This document shows positions 9,678 to 20,534 of a stretch of DNA of 64,000 bases, piece after piece; the first letter of the stretch is position 1, and each line of letters starts with the position of its first letter. The notes below the pieces were generated by a model that was not told the origin of the DNA, ran no database searches, and saw only the letters and a program-made list of their open reading frames with translations. The stretch covers positions 62,001 to 126,000 of the forward strand of contig CAVWYT010000008.1 in the NCBI GenBank assembly GCA_963759295.1, written 5' to 3'. The translations under genes and the position numbers were made by a program. The stretch comes from WHSW01 sp963759295. Its GTDB lineage: Bacteria; Actinomycetota; Thermoleophilia; Solirubrobacterales; 70-9.

Positions 9678-11983
9678 GTGCTCGCCGCGCTCGCCTCGGC
9701 GGCGCTGATCGTCGCCGGCTCGCTGGCGATCGGCCAGGCGGTCGCTCGCCCTCTGCGGGCACCGAGAGTGGACGCTGGCTCGCCGGGCCGGTCGGCCTGG
9801 CGGCGCTGCTGGTCGCCGCCGGCATCGCGGCGGCAGCGGGCGCCACGCGGGACCGGCCGTCGCGATCGTCTTCGGCTGCCTCGTGGTCGCCGGGGTCGGG
9901 CGGGCTCGGCTGGCTCGGCTTCCGCCACGGCGTTCAGCGTCCCGGGCGCTCGCGGCGCGCCGGGATCGCGGCCCTTTTCGCCGGCGCTCCCGTTCATCGC
10001 CGCGGGCCACGTCGGCATCCTCGGCGTCGGCCTGGTCAACGACGACATGGCCAACCACCTGCTGCTCGCCGATTGGATCGACGAGCGCTTCCGGCCCGAG
10101 CCGGTGCTGATCGACCAGGGCTACCCGCTCGGCCCGCACGCGCTGGTCGCCGGACTCGTCGAGCCTGCTCGGCGCGAGCTCGATCGACGTCTTCGCCGGC
10201 CTCGTGCTCGCGATCCCGGCGCTCACCGCGCTCGTCGCCTACGGGGCGCTCGACGGCCTGCGACCCTGGCCGCGGGCGCTCGCGGCGGCGCTCGTCTCGC
10301 TGCCGTATCTGGCCGCCGCCTATCTCGCTCAGGAGGCGTTCAAGGAGCCGATCATCGCCCTCTTCGTGCTCGGCTTCGCGCTCCTGCTGCCGCGGTCCGC
10401 GACTGGCGGGCGGCGATCCCCCTCGGCCTGATCGCCGCGGGTGTCACCTACGTCTACTCCTTCCCCGGGCTCGCCTGGCTGGCGGGGACGGCGATCGTCT
10501 GGGTCGCGCTCGAGCTGCTGCGCGCGCCGCCGCGACGAGGCCACGGTCGGAACGCCGCTGGCGGCGCTCGGCGTAGGGGTCGGGGTGCTCGTCCTGCTGA
10601 TGCTGCCGGAGCTCGGACGGCTGCTCGGACTTCGTCGACTTCCGCGCCCTGCACCCCGACCGCGCCAACCAGGGCGGGCTCGGCAACCTGCCGGGCCAGC
10701 TCTCGCCGCTGGAGGCGTTCGGGATCTGGCCGACGAGCGAGTTCCGGCTCTCCGCCTCCGAGCGGCAGCGTGCCCGCGATCGTCTTCTACGCCGGCGGGC
10801 TGTTCGCGGTGGCCGCGTTCGCCGCCGCGCTGCCCGGGCTGGCTGCGCCGTCACGGGACGGCGATCCCGGCGGCGCTCGCCTCCGCGGCCGTGCTCTACC
10901 TGCTCGCCCGCGCGCTCGGCACCGTCTACACCTCGGCCAAGGCGCTCGCGATCGCGGCGCCGCTGATCGTCCTGGTCGCGGTCGGCGGGCTGCTCGCCTC
11001 GTCCCGACGCCCGCTGCTGGCCCTGGCGGTGATCTTCGGCCTCGCCGCCGCCGGCTCGAGCTTCCTGATCCTGCGCCAGGCACCGGTCGCGCCTGAGGCG
11101 CACGCGCACGAGCTCGCGCAGGTGCGGCCGCTGGTCGAGGGCAAGAAGCTCCTCTTCCTCGGGCGCGACAACTTCATCCTCTACGAGCTGCGCGGGTCGA
11201 AGCCGTTCACCCACGTGCGCAACTTCTACGACCCGTACTTCGTCGAGCCCAACTTCGAGCTCGAGCAGGTGGGCTCGAAGTTCGACTTCGACTCGGTCAG
11301 CGCCAAGACGCTGGCGCGGTTCCCCTACGTCCTCACGACGCGTGCGACATACGCGAGCGGCCCGCCGCCGGGCTATGCGGTGCGGCGACGACGCCCTCCT
11401 ACGTGCTCTGGCGGCGCGCCGGCGCGGACCCGTCGAAGCGCGTTCCCGGCGAGGCGGGTCCCGAGCCCGGCGCCGTCCGCGACTGCGTCGGCGAGGCGCC
11501 CGCCGCGCGCGGCCGGCGGGTCGCGGTCTTCGACCGCGCGCCGGTCGTCGTCGAGGACGGCGCCTGGTGCGACCTCGAAGCTCGAGAGCGGCTCGGAGGC
11601 GACGATCGAGATCGACCTCCCGCCGGGAACCTGGAATCTGTCGCTGCACTACGACGCGACCCGTCCGGTGACACCTGTCCGGCCCCGATCTCGAGGCGAC
11701 GCTTCCCGGCAACCTCGACTACCGCGGCACAGCACCGCCGTGGCCGGCGGGGACGATCGAGACCGCGGGCGGGACGATCGAGATCACGGCGCGTGGTCTC
11801 CGACCCGCCGCTCGCCGGCCGGCTGCTCGGCGCCGACTCGGTCGCCCACCTCGGCGCGCTGGCCGCGACCCCGGTGGGCCCGGGAATCCGGCCGGGCGCG
11901 AATCGCCGCTGCCCGGCGAAGCTGAGAAGCTGGTTGGCGGCCGCGCCTCGTGCGGCCGCTACGTCGACTGGAGCGAGGACTGA
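9678..11983 (+). CDS. Large polytopic membrane protein, possible lipid-linked sugar transferase, many frame breaks
   Basis: Not recognised with certainty. Reassembling the fragments gives about 760 aa: roughly 10-12 hydrophobic segments in the first two thirds, with a loop NDDMANHLLLADWIDERFRP and a YPLGPHALVAGL motif that recall GT-C membrane glycosyltransferases (acidic residue in an early loop, YPxGxH motif). The last 300 residues are soluble and beta-rich, starting near KKLLFLGRDNFILYELRG and ending CGRYVDWSED. The GTG start lies 6 bases after asd, and the stop shares one base with the antiporter ATG (TGATG). Numerous frame breaks prevent an exact topology. Function is inferred only by analogy. 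Confidence 0.6.
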
Positions 11984-13212
11984 TGGAGATCGGATTCGGC
12001 GAGGCGCTGCTGATCGTCGGCGGGCTGCTCGCCGTGGTCGCGGCGCTGTCCGGGCTGATGCGCGGCACGGTGCTATCGGCGTCGGTGCTGTCGGTGCTGC
12101 TCGGCATCGTGCTCGCGGAGCTCGAGGTGATCTCGATCGACGTCGGCGACGACGGCGTCCTCGAGCTGATCGAGCTGGCGCTGATCCTCACCCTGGTCTC
12201 CGACGGGCTGGTGGTCGAGCGCGAGCTGCTCGGCCGCCACTGGAGCCCGGTCGCCCGCGCGCTCGTGGTCGCGATGCCGATCACGCTCGCGCTGCTGGCG
12301 CTCGGCGCGAAGCTGCTCTTCAACGAGCTCAGCTGGGCCGAGGCGTTCCTGCTCGGCGCGGTGCTCTCGCCGACCGACCCGGTGGTGACCTCGACCGTGG
12401 TCACCGCCCAGCGCGTCCCGGCCGCGATCCGCCACACGCTCAACCTCGAATCCGGTCTCAACGACGGCCTCGCGCTGCCGTTCGTGCTCTTCTTCCTCGT
12501 CCTCGCGACGCCCGGCGGCAGACGCCGCCGACGAGGGCGGGCAGCTGGTCGGCGAGGCCGCGTTCGGCGCCGTGATCGGGATCGTGCTCGGGCTGATCGG
12601 CGGCCGGCTTCACCGGGTCGTCCCGGGTGGGGTGACCGGCGCGCTACGAGGGCATCTACGCGATCGGCTTCGGGCTCGCCGCCTTCGGGCTCGCCGACGT
12701 CACCTTCGGCAACGGCCTGATCGCCGCCTTCGTCTGCGCGATCACGCTCGGGATCTCCGAGCACGAGATCACCGAGCGCTTCGTCGACTTCTCCGAGAAC
12801 GTGAGCGCGATCTTCCAGGTGCTCACCTTCTTCGTCTTCGGCGCCCTCATCGTCGCGACCGGCTACGACGGCCCGATCTGGCGCCCTGGTCGTCTTCATC
12901 CCGTTCGCGCTGCTCGTCGCGCGCCCGATCGCGGTGCTGTTCGCGCTCGCCGGCACGCGGCTGCCGCGAGCCCCAGAAGGCGTTCATCGCCTGGTTCGGT
13001 CCCAAGGGCGTCGCCTCGATGCTGTTCGCGCTGCTCGTTCTCGATCGCGCGGTCACGCAACGGCTCGCTGGTCTTCGACGTCGCCTCATTCGTGATCCTC
13101 GCCTCGATCCTCGCGCACGGGCTCACCGACACGGTCGGCGCGCGCTGGATCGAGCGCCGGATGAAGGCGACCCGGAGCGCGCCGGCGAGGTACCCGGGAA
13201 CCGCTCGGATGA
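11983..13212 (+). CDS. Cation:proton antiporter (CPA1 family), frame breaks
   Basis: Na+(K+)/H+ antiporter-like membrane protein of about 400 aa. The first 180 residues read cleanly: FGEALLIVGGLLAVVAALSG, then the ion-binding signature VLSPTDPVVTSTVV and NLESGLNDGLALPFVLFF, both typical of CPA1 transporters. Later segments (YAIGFGLAAFGLADVTFGNG; FIAWFGPKGVASMLFALLVL) are found in other frames because of insertions near 12520, 12650, 12890, 12970 and 13065. The exact C-terminus is uncertain; a TGA at 13210-13212 would overlap the following ATG in the ATGA style common here. Confidence 0.82.
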
Positions 13213-13869
13213 GCATCGACGCCGAGCAGGTCGATCTGGCCCGGGTCGAGGTCGGCGAGACCCGGCCGGGCGAGATCGCAGAGGCGATCGCCGTCGCCGC
13301 GCGGGCGATGCGCCGACGGCCCGCTGGCGGTCGCCGTCGTCGGCCCCGACCTCGACCGCTGCTACCGCCAACTGCACCGCTTCTTCACCCGCCTGTACCA
13401 GCTCGCGCGCCCACCAGCGCCCGCTGGTCGCGCGGCTCGACGGGCGCGTGATCGCCTCCACCAACGACCTCTTCGACGGCGCCTGCCACGCGAGCCCGCT
13501 CGATCAAGCTGCGCGCGACTGCCGGCACTCGCTCGCCACGGGCCCGCGGACCGCGTGCGGGCGGCCCGCTGGTTCAACGACTGGGAGCGTCGCGACCCGC
13601 GCCACCGCCCGCATTCGCACTTCGGCCCGTTCGGGGTCGAGCCCGAGCTCCAGGGCCGCGGGATCGGCAGCCTCGTGCTCGCCGAGTACACCCGCCGCCT
13701 CGACGAGGCCGGTGAGGACGCCTACCTGGAGACCGAGAAGCGCGAGAACGTCGCGCTCTACTCGCGGTTCGGGTTCAGGTCGTCGAGGAGGCCGAGGTGC
13801 TCGGCGTGCCCGAACTGGTTCATGTGGCGCGAGGCGCGGAGCGCTGACGCGCCCGCGACCCGCCGCTAG
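13209..13869 (+). CDS. GNAT family N-acetyltransferase, frame breaks
   Basis: Acetyl-CoA dependent acyltransferase of about 218 aa. The C-terminal half carries the GNAT acetyl-CoA loop as VEPELQGRGIGSLVLAEY (Q/RxxGxG/A motif), then ETEKRENVALYSRFGFR and a terminal VPNWFMWREA. The N-terminal half (ARVEVGETRPGEIAEAIAVA) is in a different frame because of breaks near 13318, 13335, 13400, 13540 and 13780. The substrate is not predictable. The gene ends one base before the convergent hdrB-like gene. Confidence 0.8.
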
Positions 13870-14931
13870 CTAACCGTCGGCGAGCTTCTCGACGACCTGG
13901 CGGGCGGTCTCGGGGTCGACGTCGGTGAACTTCATGTAGAGGCTGACCGCGTCGTCGACGTGGCCGAGCAGCGCCGCCTGCTCGACCTCCGGCGGTGGCT
14001 CGGGGGCGTCCGTGCTGCAGGTGGGCGCCGTTCATCAGGCGGCACCCCGGCGAGCCGCTCGGCGACCCACTCGGTCGAGGCGATGTGGCGGCTCATGCCG
14101 AGCTCCTTCGGCTGCGTAGCCGAGCGCGAGCCCGACCAGCTGCGGCAGGTGCAGGACCGCGAGGCCGAGGTCGCGGTTGACGAGCTTCGCCGCCTCCGGC
14201 TGCTGCATGTCGAGGTTGAGGTGGCAGAGCGGGCACGGGGTGACGAGGCAGTCGGCTCCCTGGTCGAGCGCGTCGCCGATGTGGGTGCCGGCCTGGCGCA
14301 GCGAGGTGTCGCGGTTCATCGTCACGATCGGGAACCCGCAGCACTTGCGGGCGCCGTCGTAGTCGACGACCTCGCCGCCGAGCGCCTCGATCACCTGCTC
14401 GAGGTAGAGGTCGCGCTCGGGGTGCTCCTCGTAGCCGAGCCGGTGCTTGGGGCGGACGACGTAGCAGCCGTAGAACGGCCCGACCCGCAGGCCGGAGAGC
14501 GGCCGGGTGACCTTGGCCTTCAGCTCCTCGAGGCCGTAGTCCTCGACCAGCACCCAGAGGAAGTTCTTGTTCGCGAAGCCTTCCTTGCCCTTGACGTACT
14601 CGAGCCCCTCGCCGGCGAGCGCCTCGTTGATGTGGGCGCGGTAGGCGGAGTCGGCGTCGAGGCGCTGCTGGCACTCCGACTGGGCGCCCTGGCAGGTCGA
14701 GCAGATGTTCATCATCGCCAGCCCCGTCTCCTGGGCGAGCGCGAAGGTGCGGGCGTTGAGCGTGTCGGCGAGCTCCTGGTTGTGCTCGGCGATCACCCCG
14801 GCGCCGCAGCAATTGGCGCGGTCGAGGGTGACCAGCTCGATCCCGAGCCTGTCGGCGACCAGCGCCATCGAGCCGTGCAGCTCGGTGGTGAAGCCGCGCG
14901 AAACGCAGCCGGGCCAGTAGGCGAGCTTCAT
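13870..14931 (-). CDS. Heterodisulfide reductase subunit B-like protein (SdhE-type, two CCG domains)
   Basis: Iron-sulfur protein of about 352 aa with two CCG domains. The first has Cys9, Cys41-Cys42-Gly and Cys77-x2-Cys80 (ICSTC); the second has YGCYVVRP, ARKCCGFPIVTM and CLVTPCPLCHLN. Such proteins are HdrB of methanogens and SdhE of type-E succinate:quinone reductases, where they replace the cytochrome b anchor. It is the last gene of sdhA-sdhB-this gene, its ATG overlapping the sdhB stop by four bases. Residues 1-285 read cleanly; breaks near 14110 and 14025 precede a C-terminus VEKLADG. The role in electron transfer to quinone is inferred from context. Confidence 0.85.
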
Positions 14932-16142
14932 TCGTTCTCCTTCGGTCCGGTGGAAACCTCGGGCTGGCTGAGCTCCTCCTCGTCGGGCTCGGGCTCGACG
15001 TCCTCCTCGCCGGTGATGTAGAGGTTGAGCTCGGTCCGGTGCTCCTCGGCGTGCTCGTAGATGCGCTTGACCTGGTCCTGGGCTTCGTCGGGGAGCTTGG
15101 GTGGACCCCGGGGATCAGCTTCGGCAGCGAGCGCATCTTGCCGGTGCGCAATCCCGCGGACCGCGGTCGGCAGCGAGCCGAGCAGGCCCTTGATCGCGGC
15201 GCGCTTCGGGATCAGCTTGCCCTTGACGCCGTGCGCGTAGGACTCCTGCAGCAGCAGCGACTCGTCGAGCGTGCCCTTCTTCTCGATGATCTTCACGAAC
15301 GCGTCCTCGTGGTTGCGGCCGTTGTTGTTGTCGTGGATGTCCTCGTCGTGGCCGGCGAGGCGGCGCAGGCGCATGATCTGGTCCATCGGCGCGACACCCT
15401 TCGGGCAGGCGTCGACGCACGCGAAGCAGTGGGTGCAGTCGTAGATCCCGTGCGGGTCCTGGGCGAGGTCGTAAAGCCGCGGGCGCGACTCGACGTCGCG
15501 CGGGTCGCCGACGAAGCGGTAGGCCTTGGCGAGCGCCGCCGGGCCCGATGAAGTCGGGGTCGGCCTCCATCGACAGGCACGCGCTGACGCAGGCGCCGCA
15601 CTGGATGCAGGCGATCGTCTGGGTGATGTCGACCATCGACTCCGGCGGCACGATCCGCTCGCGCTCGGGCGGGTCGCCGTCGTCGAGCAGCCACGGGGTG
15701 ACCCGGCGGATCTTGGTCCAGTGCGACGACTCCATGTCGGTGACCAGATCCTTGACCACCGGCATGTTGCCCATCGGCTCGACCGTGATCGGGGCCGGGC
15801 CGCCGTCGGTGGTCTCGCGCTGTGCGGCCTGCGGCGCGTCCGGGCTGCCGGACGCCTGCTCGGCGCGGTTTGCGAACTCGTGCGCCTCGCCGATCTGGGT
15901 CAGGCAGGCGAGCGTCGACTGGCCGTTGATCTTCACTCCGCAGGAGCCGCAGATCGCCGCCCGGCACGAGCAGCGCACCGACAGCGAGCCGTCTTCGCGG
16001 TCCTTGGCCTGCAGCAGGCCGTCGAGCACCGAGAGCGTCGGGTCGAGCTCGACGTCGAACTCCTGCCAAAACGGTCCACGGGCCCCTCGCCCTCCTCGGG
16101 CTTGTAGCGGCGGACCTTGAGCGTGTACTGCTCGGTTGCCAT
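14928..16142 (-). CDS. sdhB: Succinate dehydrogenase/fumarate reductase iron-sulfur subunit, frame breaks
   Basis: Electron-transfer subunit of complex II. All three cluster motifs are visible: the [2Fe-2S] ligands in VRCSCRAAICGSCGVKING, and two ferredoxin-type motifs CIQCGACVSAC and CTHCFACVDACP. The protein is about 400 aa, longer than the usual 230-260, because of an insert between the clusters and an acidic C-terminal extension (DVEPEPDEEELSQPEV). Breaks near 16070, 15545, 15150 and 15100 fit inserted bases. It starts 4 bases after sdhA, and its TGA overlaps the ATG of the hdrB-like gene. Confidence 0.88.
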
Positions 16143-16146
16143 CGAC

Positions 16147-17847
16147 CTAGTACGTCCTCTCCATCGGTTGCCACTCGGTGATCGTCACCTCGGAGTAGCC
16201 GATCTCCGGTCCGGCGTCGCTGCGGCGCAGCTCGATGTGCTTCAGCCACTCGTCGTCGTTTCGCTCCGGGTGGTCGGTCCGGTACTGCGCGCCGCGGCTC
16301 TCGGTGCGGTCGAGCGCCCCGACGCAGGCGCACTCCGCGCAGTCGAGCATGAACCCGAGCTCGATCGCGCCGAGCACGTCCTGGTTGAAGACCGCGCCCT
16401 GGTCGTCGATGTAGGCGGTCGTCGCCTCCTCCTGGAGCCGGCGGACGATCTCGAGCGCCGCCTCGATGCCCTGCTCGTCGCGGAACACCGCCACGTGGCG
16501 GTCCATCGTCTGCCCGAGCTCCTTGCGGATCTCCGAGATCCGCCTGCCGGAGCCGCGCTCGCGGCCGATGATCCCGTCGATCATCGACTGCTCGTCGGCG
16601 AGCGCCGCCCGCGATGGCGCGCTTCGGGCTCGGTGCCCTTGGCGCGGCCGCGCCGCGTGCAGCCCGGCGCGGCGGCCGAAGATCAGCGTGTCGAGCAGCG
16701 AGTTGGCGCCGAGTCGGTTGCCGCCGTGGACCGAGACGCAGGCGCACTCGCCGGCCGCGTAGAGGCCGGGGATCTCGGTCGCGCCGTCGACGTCGGTCTT
16801 CACGCCGCCCATCGTGTAGTGGTTGCCCGGCTTGATGTGGATCGGCTCGCGGGTGATGTCGACGCCGGCGAAGTCGCGGCCGACGAGCACGATCTCGCGC
16901 AGCGCCTCGTGGATGCGCTTCTTCGGCACCACGGTGATGTCGAGCGCGACGGTGCCGTCGGGGAAGCCGCGGCCCTCGTCGATCTCGGTCTGCTCGGCGC
17001 GGGAGACGACATCGCGCGAGGCGAGCTCCATCTTGTTGGGCGCGTACTTCTCCATGAACCGCTCGCCGGCGGCGTTCAGCAGATGAGCGCCCTCGCCGCG
17101 GGCGCCCTCGGTGATCAAAAAGCCCTTGCCGGCGAGCGTCGTCGGGTGGTACTGGATCATCTCCATGTCCATCACCGGGGCGCCGACGCGGTAGGCCATC
17201 GCGATCCCGTCGCCGGTGCAGATCAGCGCGTTGGTTGTCGGCTGCCAGGCCTGGCCGTTGCCGCCGGTGGCGAGGATCACGTTCTCGGCCTCGAACAGCT
17301 CCATCGAGCCGTCGCGGACGTTGCGCAGCACGGCGCCGACGCAGCCGCCGTCGTCGTCGAGCGCCAGCGCGGTGGTGAAGTACTCCTCGTAGCGGTCGAC
17401 CGCGTCGGCGTGCTTCATCAGCTGCTCGTAGAGGACGTGCATGATCGCCTGCCCGGTGATGTCGGCGACGTAGTAGGTGCGGGCCTGGGAGGCGCCGCCG
17501 AAGGCGCGGGTCCCGAGCTTGCCCTCCTCGTTTCGGTGGAAGGGCACGCCGAGATGCTCGAGGTGCAGGATCTCCTCCGGCGCCTCGCGGCACATGATCT
17601 CGATCGCGTCCTGGTCGCCGAGGTAGTCGGAGCCCTTGATCGTGTCGAAGGCGTGCGACTCCCAGGTATCGCCCTCCTGAAGCGCCGCGTTGATCCCGCC
17701 CTGGGCGGCGTTCGAGTGCGAGCGCACGGGATGGACCTTGGAGACGATCCCGACCGAGACGCCCTGCTCGGCCGCCGCCAGCGCGGCCCGCTGGCCGGCG
17801 AGCCCGGCGCCGATCACGAGTACGTCGTGTCGCCTGTCGCGTGCCAT
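16147..17847 (-). CDS. sdhA: Succinate dehydrogenase/fumarate reductase flavoprotein subunit
   Basis: Catalytic FAD subunit oxidising succinate. The dinucleotide fold is HDVLVIGAGLAGQRAAL, the covalent-flavin region is VRSHSNAAQGGINAAL, and the active-site blocks TEGARGEGAHLLN, IKPGNHYTMGG and GGNRLGANSLLDTLIFGRRAG are intact. A short stretch at 16600-16660 reads as noise; removing three single extra bases gives ARPRKGTEPEARIAAALADE, so the 566-codon frame is kept overall. It is the first gene of the operon and probably transcribed from a leaderless promoter. Confidence 0.95.
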   Translation of the reverse strand: MARDRRHDVLVIGAGLAGQRAALAAAEQGVSVGIVSKVHPVRSHSNAAQGGINAALQEGDTWESHAFDTIKGSDYLGDQDAIEIMCREAPEEILHLEHLGVPFHRNEEGKLGTRAFGGASQARTYYVADITGQAIMHVLYEQLMKHADAVDRYEEYFTTALALDDDGGCVGAVLRNVRDGSMELFEAENVILATGGNGQAWQPTTNALICTGDGIAMAYRVGAPVMDMEMIQYHPTTLAGKGFLITEGARGEGAHLLNAAGERFMEKYAPNKMELASRDVVSRAEQTEIDEGRGFPDGTVALDITVVPKKRIHEALREIVLVGRDFAGVDITREPIHIKPGNHYTMGGVKTDVDGATEIPGLYAAGECACVSVHGGNRLGANSLLDTLIFGRRAGLHAARPRQGHRARSAPSRAALADEQSMIDGIIGRERGSGRRISEIRKELGQTMDRHVAVFRDEQGIEAALEIVRRLQEEATTAYIDDQGAVFNQDVLGAIELGFMLDCAECACVGALDRTESRGAQYRTDHPERNDDEWLKHIELRRSDAGPEIGYSEVTITEWQPMERTY

Positions 17848-17854
17848 GGAGGCG

Positions 17855-17860
17855 ATCCTA
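17855..17860 (-). promoter_or_regulatory. Predicted -10 box (TAGGAT) of the sdh operon
   Basis: On the minus strand TATAGGAT precedes the sdhA ATG, the TAGGAT box ending 7 bases before it. There is no room for a Shine-Dalgarno sequence. Confidence 0.5.
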
Positions 17861-17947
17861 TAGAGGGCGCGAAGTCGGCTGCGTGGCCAAGCGACCGGCC
17901 GGCGGCGGGGTTCTGCGGGACCCCGGAGGCTCGGCCTCGAGGCCCTG

Positions 17948-19181
17948 CTAGGGCGCGTCCGGAGGCGGAGGCGGGGTCGGCGGAGGCGGCTGAGCGGCCT
18001 GGCGCCGGGCGATCGCGTCGCGCAGCGCCCGGCCCACCTGGTCGGCGGTGATCACGCCTCGAAGCCGGCCGTCGGCATCGACCGCCGCCAGGCCGCCGAG
18101 CCGCCGCAGGGCGTCGTTGCCGAGCAGCGACTCGAGCGGCGCGTCGTCGCGAACCCGCAGCGTGCCGCCGGCGTCGACCTGGAACACGTCGCCGACCTTC
18201 TGCTGCGCGCGGCTCAGCTCGGGCACCGCGTCGGCGGCCTCGCGGATCGAGCAGGCCGCGGAAGCGGTCGGCCGCGTCGACCACCGGGAACCACGGCCAG
18301 CGATAGCGGAGGAAGTACTCCTCGATGCGCGCGCTCGACGCTGGTCGTCCTCCGGGATCGCGACCGGCTCGGCGTCCATCACGTCGGCGACGCTGATCCC
18401 GTCGATCCGGCTCGAGAACTCCGACTGCACCGCGTAGCCGCGCGCCGACTGGCCGAGCATGAAGCCGATCAGCGCGAGCCAGATCCCGAGCACGACGTCG
18501 ACGCCGCCGAGCAGGATCAGCAGGCCGAGGGCGATGAACAGATAGGAGAAGCCCTGGCCGAGGGTCGCCGCGAACCGGGTGGCCCGGTTGCGGTCGCCGG
18601 TCAGCCGCCAGGCGATCGCCCGCGCGATCCGGCCGCCGTCGAGCGGGAAGGCGGGGATCAGGTTGAAGATCAGGACCAGCAGGTTGATGCTGGCGAGCCA
18701 GCCGACGCAGGGCGAGCGCGCCGGAGGCGCCGCCGACCTCGTTCACGGGCGAGGGCCCGCCAGAAGTCATCCGGACCGGCGGCGGCGATCCCGATCGCGC
18801 TCAGCGCCGACGGCGATCGCCAGGGTCACCGCCGGCCCGGCGGCGGCGATCTTGAACTCGGTTCCCGGGGAGTCGGTGTCGCGCGACATCCGCGCCACGC
18901 CGCCGAACAGCCACAGGGTGATCGTCGGTGATCGGGATCCCGTTGCGGATCGCGACCACGGCGTGTCCGAGCTCGTGGAGGAGGATCGAGGCGAAGAAGG
19001 CGAGCGCCGAGGCGACCGCGAGCAGGTAGGGGACGGTGTCGGACTGATCGGCGCCGAGCACGTCGCGGTAGAAGCCCGAGAGCCAGATGATGAACAGGAA
19101 GAGGACGAAGAACCACGAGTAGTCGACCCCGATCCGGATCCCCCGGATGCGGAGCAGGGTCAGCTGCGTGCGAGTCGGCAT
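17948..19181 (-). CDS. Site-2 protease family protein with CBS domains, frame breaks
   Basis: Intramembrane zinc metalloprotease (M50B). The N-terminus reads cleanly through two hydrophobic segments, with the zinc-binding HExxH as SILLHELGHAVVAIRNGIPIT. The middle (about 18240-18930) is broken by several insertions. The C-terminus carries a CBS pair: RIDGISVADVMDAEPVAIPED and LRVRDDAPLESLLGNDALRR...LRGVITADQVG, ending in a Pro-rich tail. Total about 408 aa, the size of CBS-fused S2P proteins. These cleave membrane-bound regulators; the CBS part may sense nucleotides. It lies upstream of sdhA on the same strand with a 100-base gap. Confidence 0.83.
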
Positions 19182-19259
19182 CCGGTCATGGTTCCACAGG
19201 CCCGCGCCGGCCCCTGGGACGGCCGGCGCGGCGCCTCGCGGTCGCCGCAGCGACGGCGC

Positions 19260-19265
19260 TAGGTT
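19260..19265 (+). promoter_or_regulatory. Predicted -10 box (TAGGTT) of the M28 peptidase gene
   Basis: TAGGTT ends 8 bases before the ATG at 19274; leaderless start predicted. Confidence 0.4.
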
Positions 19266-19273
19266 TCGGCTCG

Positions 19274-20486
19274 ATGGAAGCGAGCCCCGAGACCGCCACC
19301 CTTCAGCGCCCCGACGAGACCTGGCTGCGCGAGCTGCTCGGCGCGCTGGCCGCGATCGAGCGGCCCTCGGCATCCGGCGGCGAGCGGATCGCGGCGGAGT
19401 GGATCGTCGCCCGGCTCGCGGAGATCGGCGCCGAGGCGCGAATCGAGTCCGAGCGCGCCCACGGGACCTACTGGTGGCCGTTGGGGATCGGGGCGGTGCT
19501 GAGCGCGATCGCCGGACTCGCGGCCGCCCGCCGCCGCCGGGCGTTCGCCGCCGGCGTCGGGGCGGTGGCCGCGGCGGGGATCGCCGACGAGTTCCCGCCC
19601 GGAAAGCGGCGGATGCGCGAGTGGCTTCCCGAGTCGCGGACCCACAACGTGATCTGCGAGCTCGGGCCCGTCGACGCCGAGCGCACCGTGGTCGTCGTCG
19701 CCCATCACGATGCCGCCCACTCCGGCTGGATCTTCAACCCGGCGATCCCGGAGCTCGTCTTCCGCCGCCTCGGCGTCCCGGTCGAGCTCTTCGACACCAG
19801 TCCTGCGCTGATGTGGCCGCTGTTCGCCTCGCCGCTGCTCGCCGTCGCCTCGGCGCTCACCGGCGCCCGCTCGCTGGGGCGGCTCGGGGCGCTGCTCGGT
19901 GCCGGGCTACGCCGCCTCGATGGCCGAGATCGGGTCGCGCCGGGTGGTGCCGGGGCGAACGACAACGGCACCGCCGTTGTGCTGCCTGCTGGCGCTCGCC
20001 GAGCGGCTGCTCGCCGAGCCGACGGGATCGGTGCGCGTGATCCTGCTCTCGACCGGCGCCGAGGAGTCGTTCAGCGAGGGGATGAAGGCCTTCGGCGAGC
20101 GCCACTTCGGCCGCCTTCACCGCGACAGCACCTTCTTTCTCTGCGTCGACACGGTCGGCTCCCCGACCCTGAGCGTGCTCCGCGGCGAGGGCTTTCTGAG
20201 GATGCACGACTACCCGGCCAACGCCCTGGCGCTGATCGACGGGCTCGCCGGGAGGCTCGAGATCGAGATCGTCCCGAACCTGCGGCTTCGCAACGGAACC
20301 GACGGGCTCGAGCCGCTGTACGCCGGCTACCCGACGGTCACCCTGTGCTCGGTCACCGACCTCAAGCAGCCGGCCAACTACCACTGGCCGACCGATACCG
20401 CCGAGAACGTCGACTACGGGACGCTCAGCGACGCGATCCGACTCTCGGAGGCGGTCATCCGCCGCCTCGACGAGCGCTGGCTGTAG
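19274..20486 (+). CDS. M28 family zinc aminopeptidase-like protein, frame breaks
   Basis: Membrane-associated metallopeptidase of about 402 aa. Zinc ligands expected for the family are visible in order: VVAHHDAAHSG (His, Asp), GANDNGTA (bridging Asp), LLSTGAEESFSEG (catalytic Glu-Glu), FFLCVDTVGS (Asp) and NYHWPTDTAENVD (His). A hydrophobic pair lies around residues 70-105. The frame is disturbed between 19905 and 19985 by about four single inserted bases and is otherwise intact. Substrate unknown. It is divergent from the site-2 protease gene. Confidence 0.85.
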
Positions 20487-20534
20487 CCGCCTCGGCGAGG
20501 CGGCCGGTCGCCCGCGAGGGCTCCGCCTCGGCGG

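Noticed and set aside
15293..17593. 766-codon minus-strand frame inside sdhA/sdhB
   Set aside because: Same strand but different frame from the recognised Sdh proteins; composition is Arg/Ala/Pro-rich without motifs.
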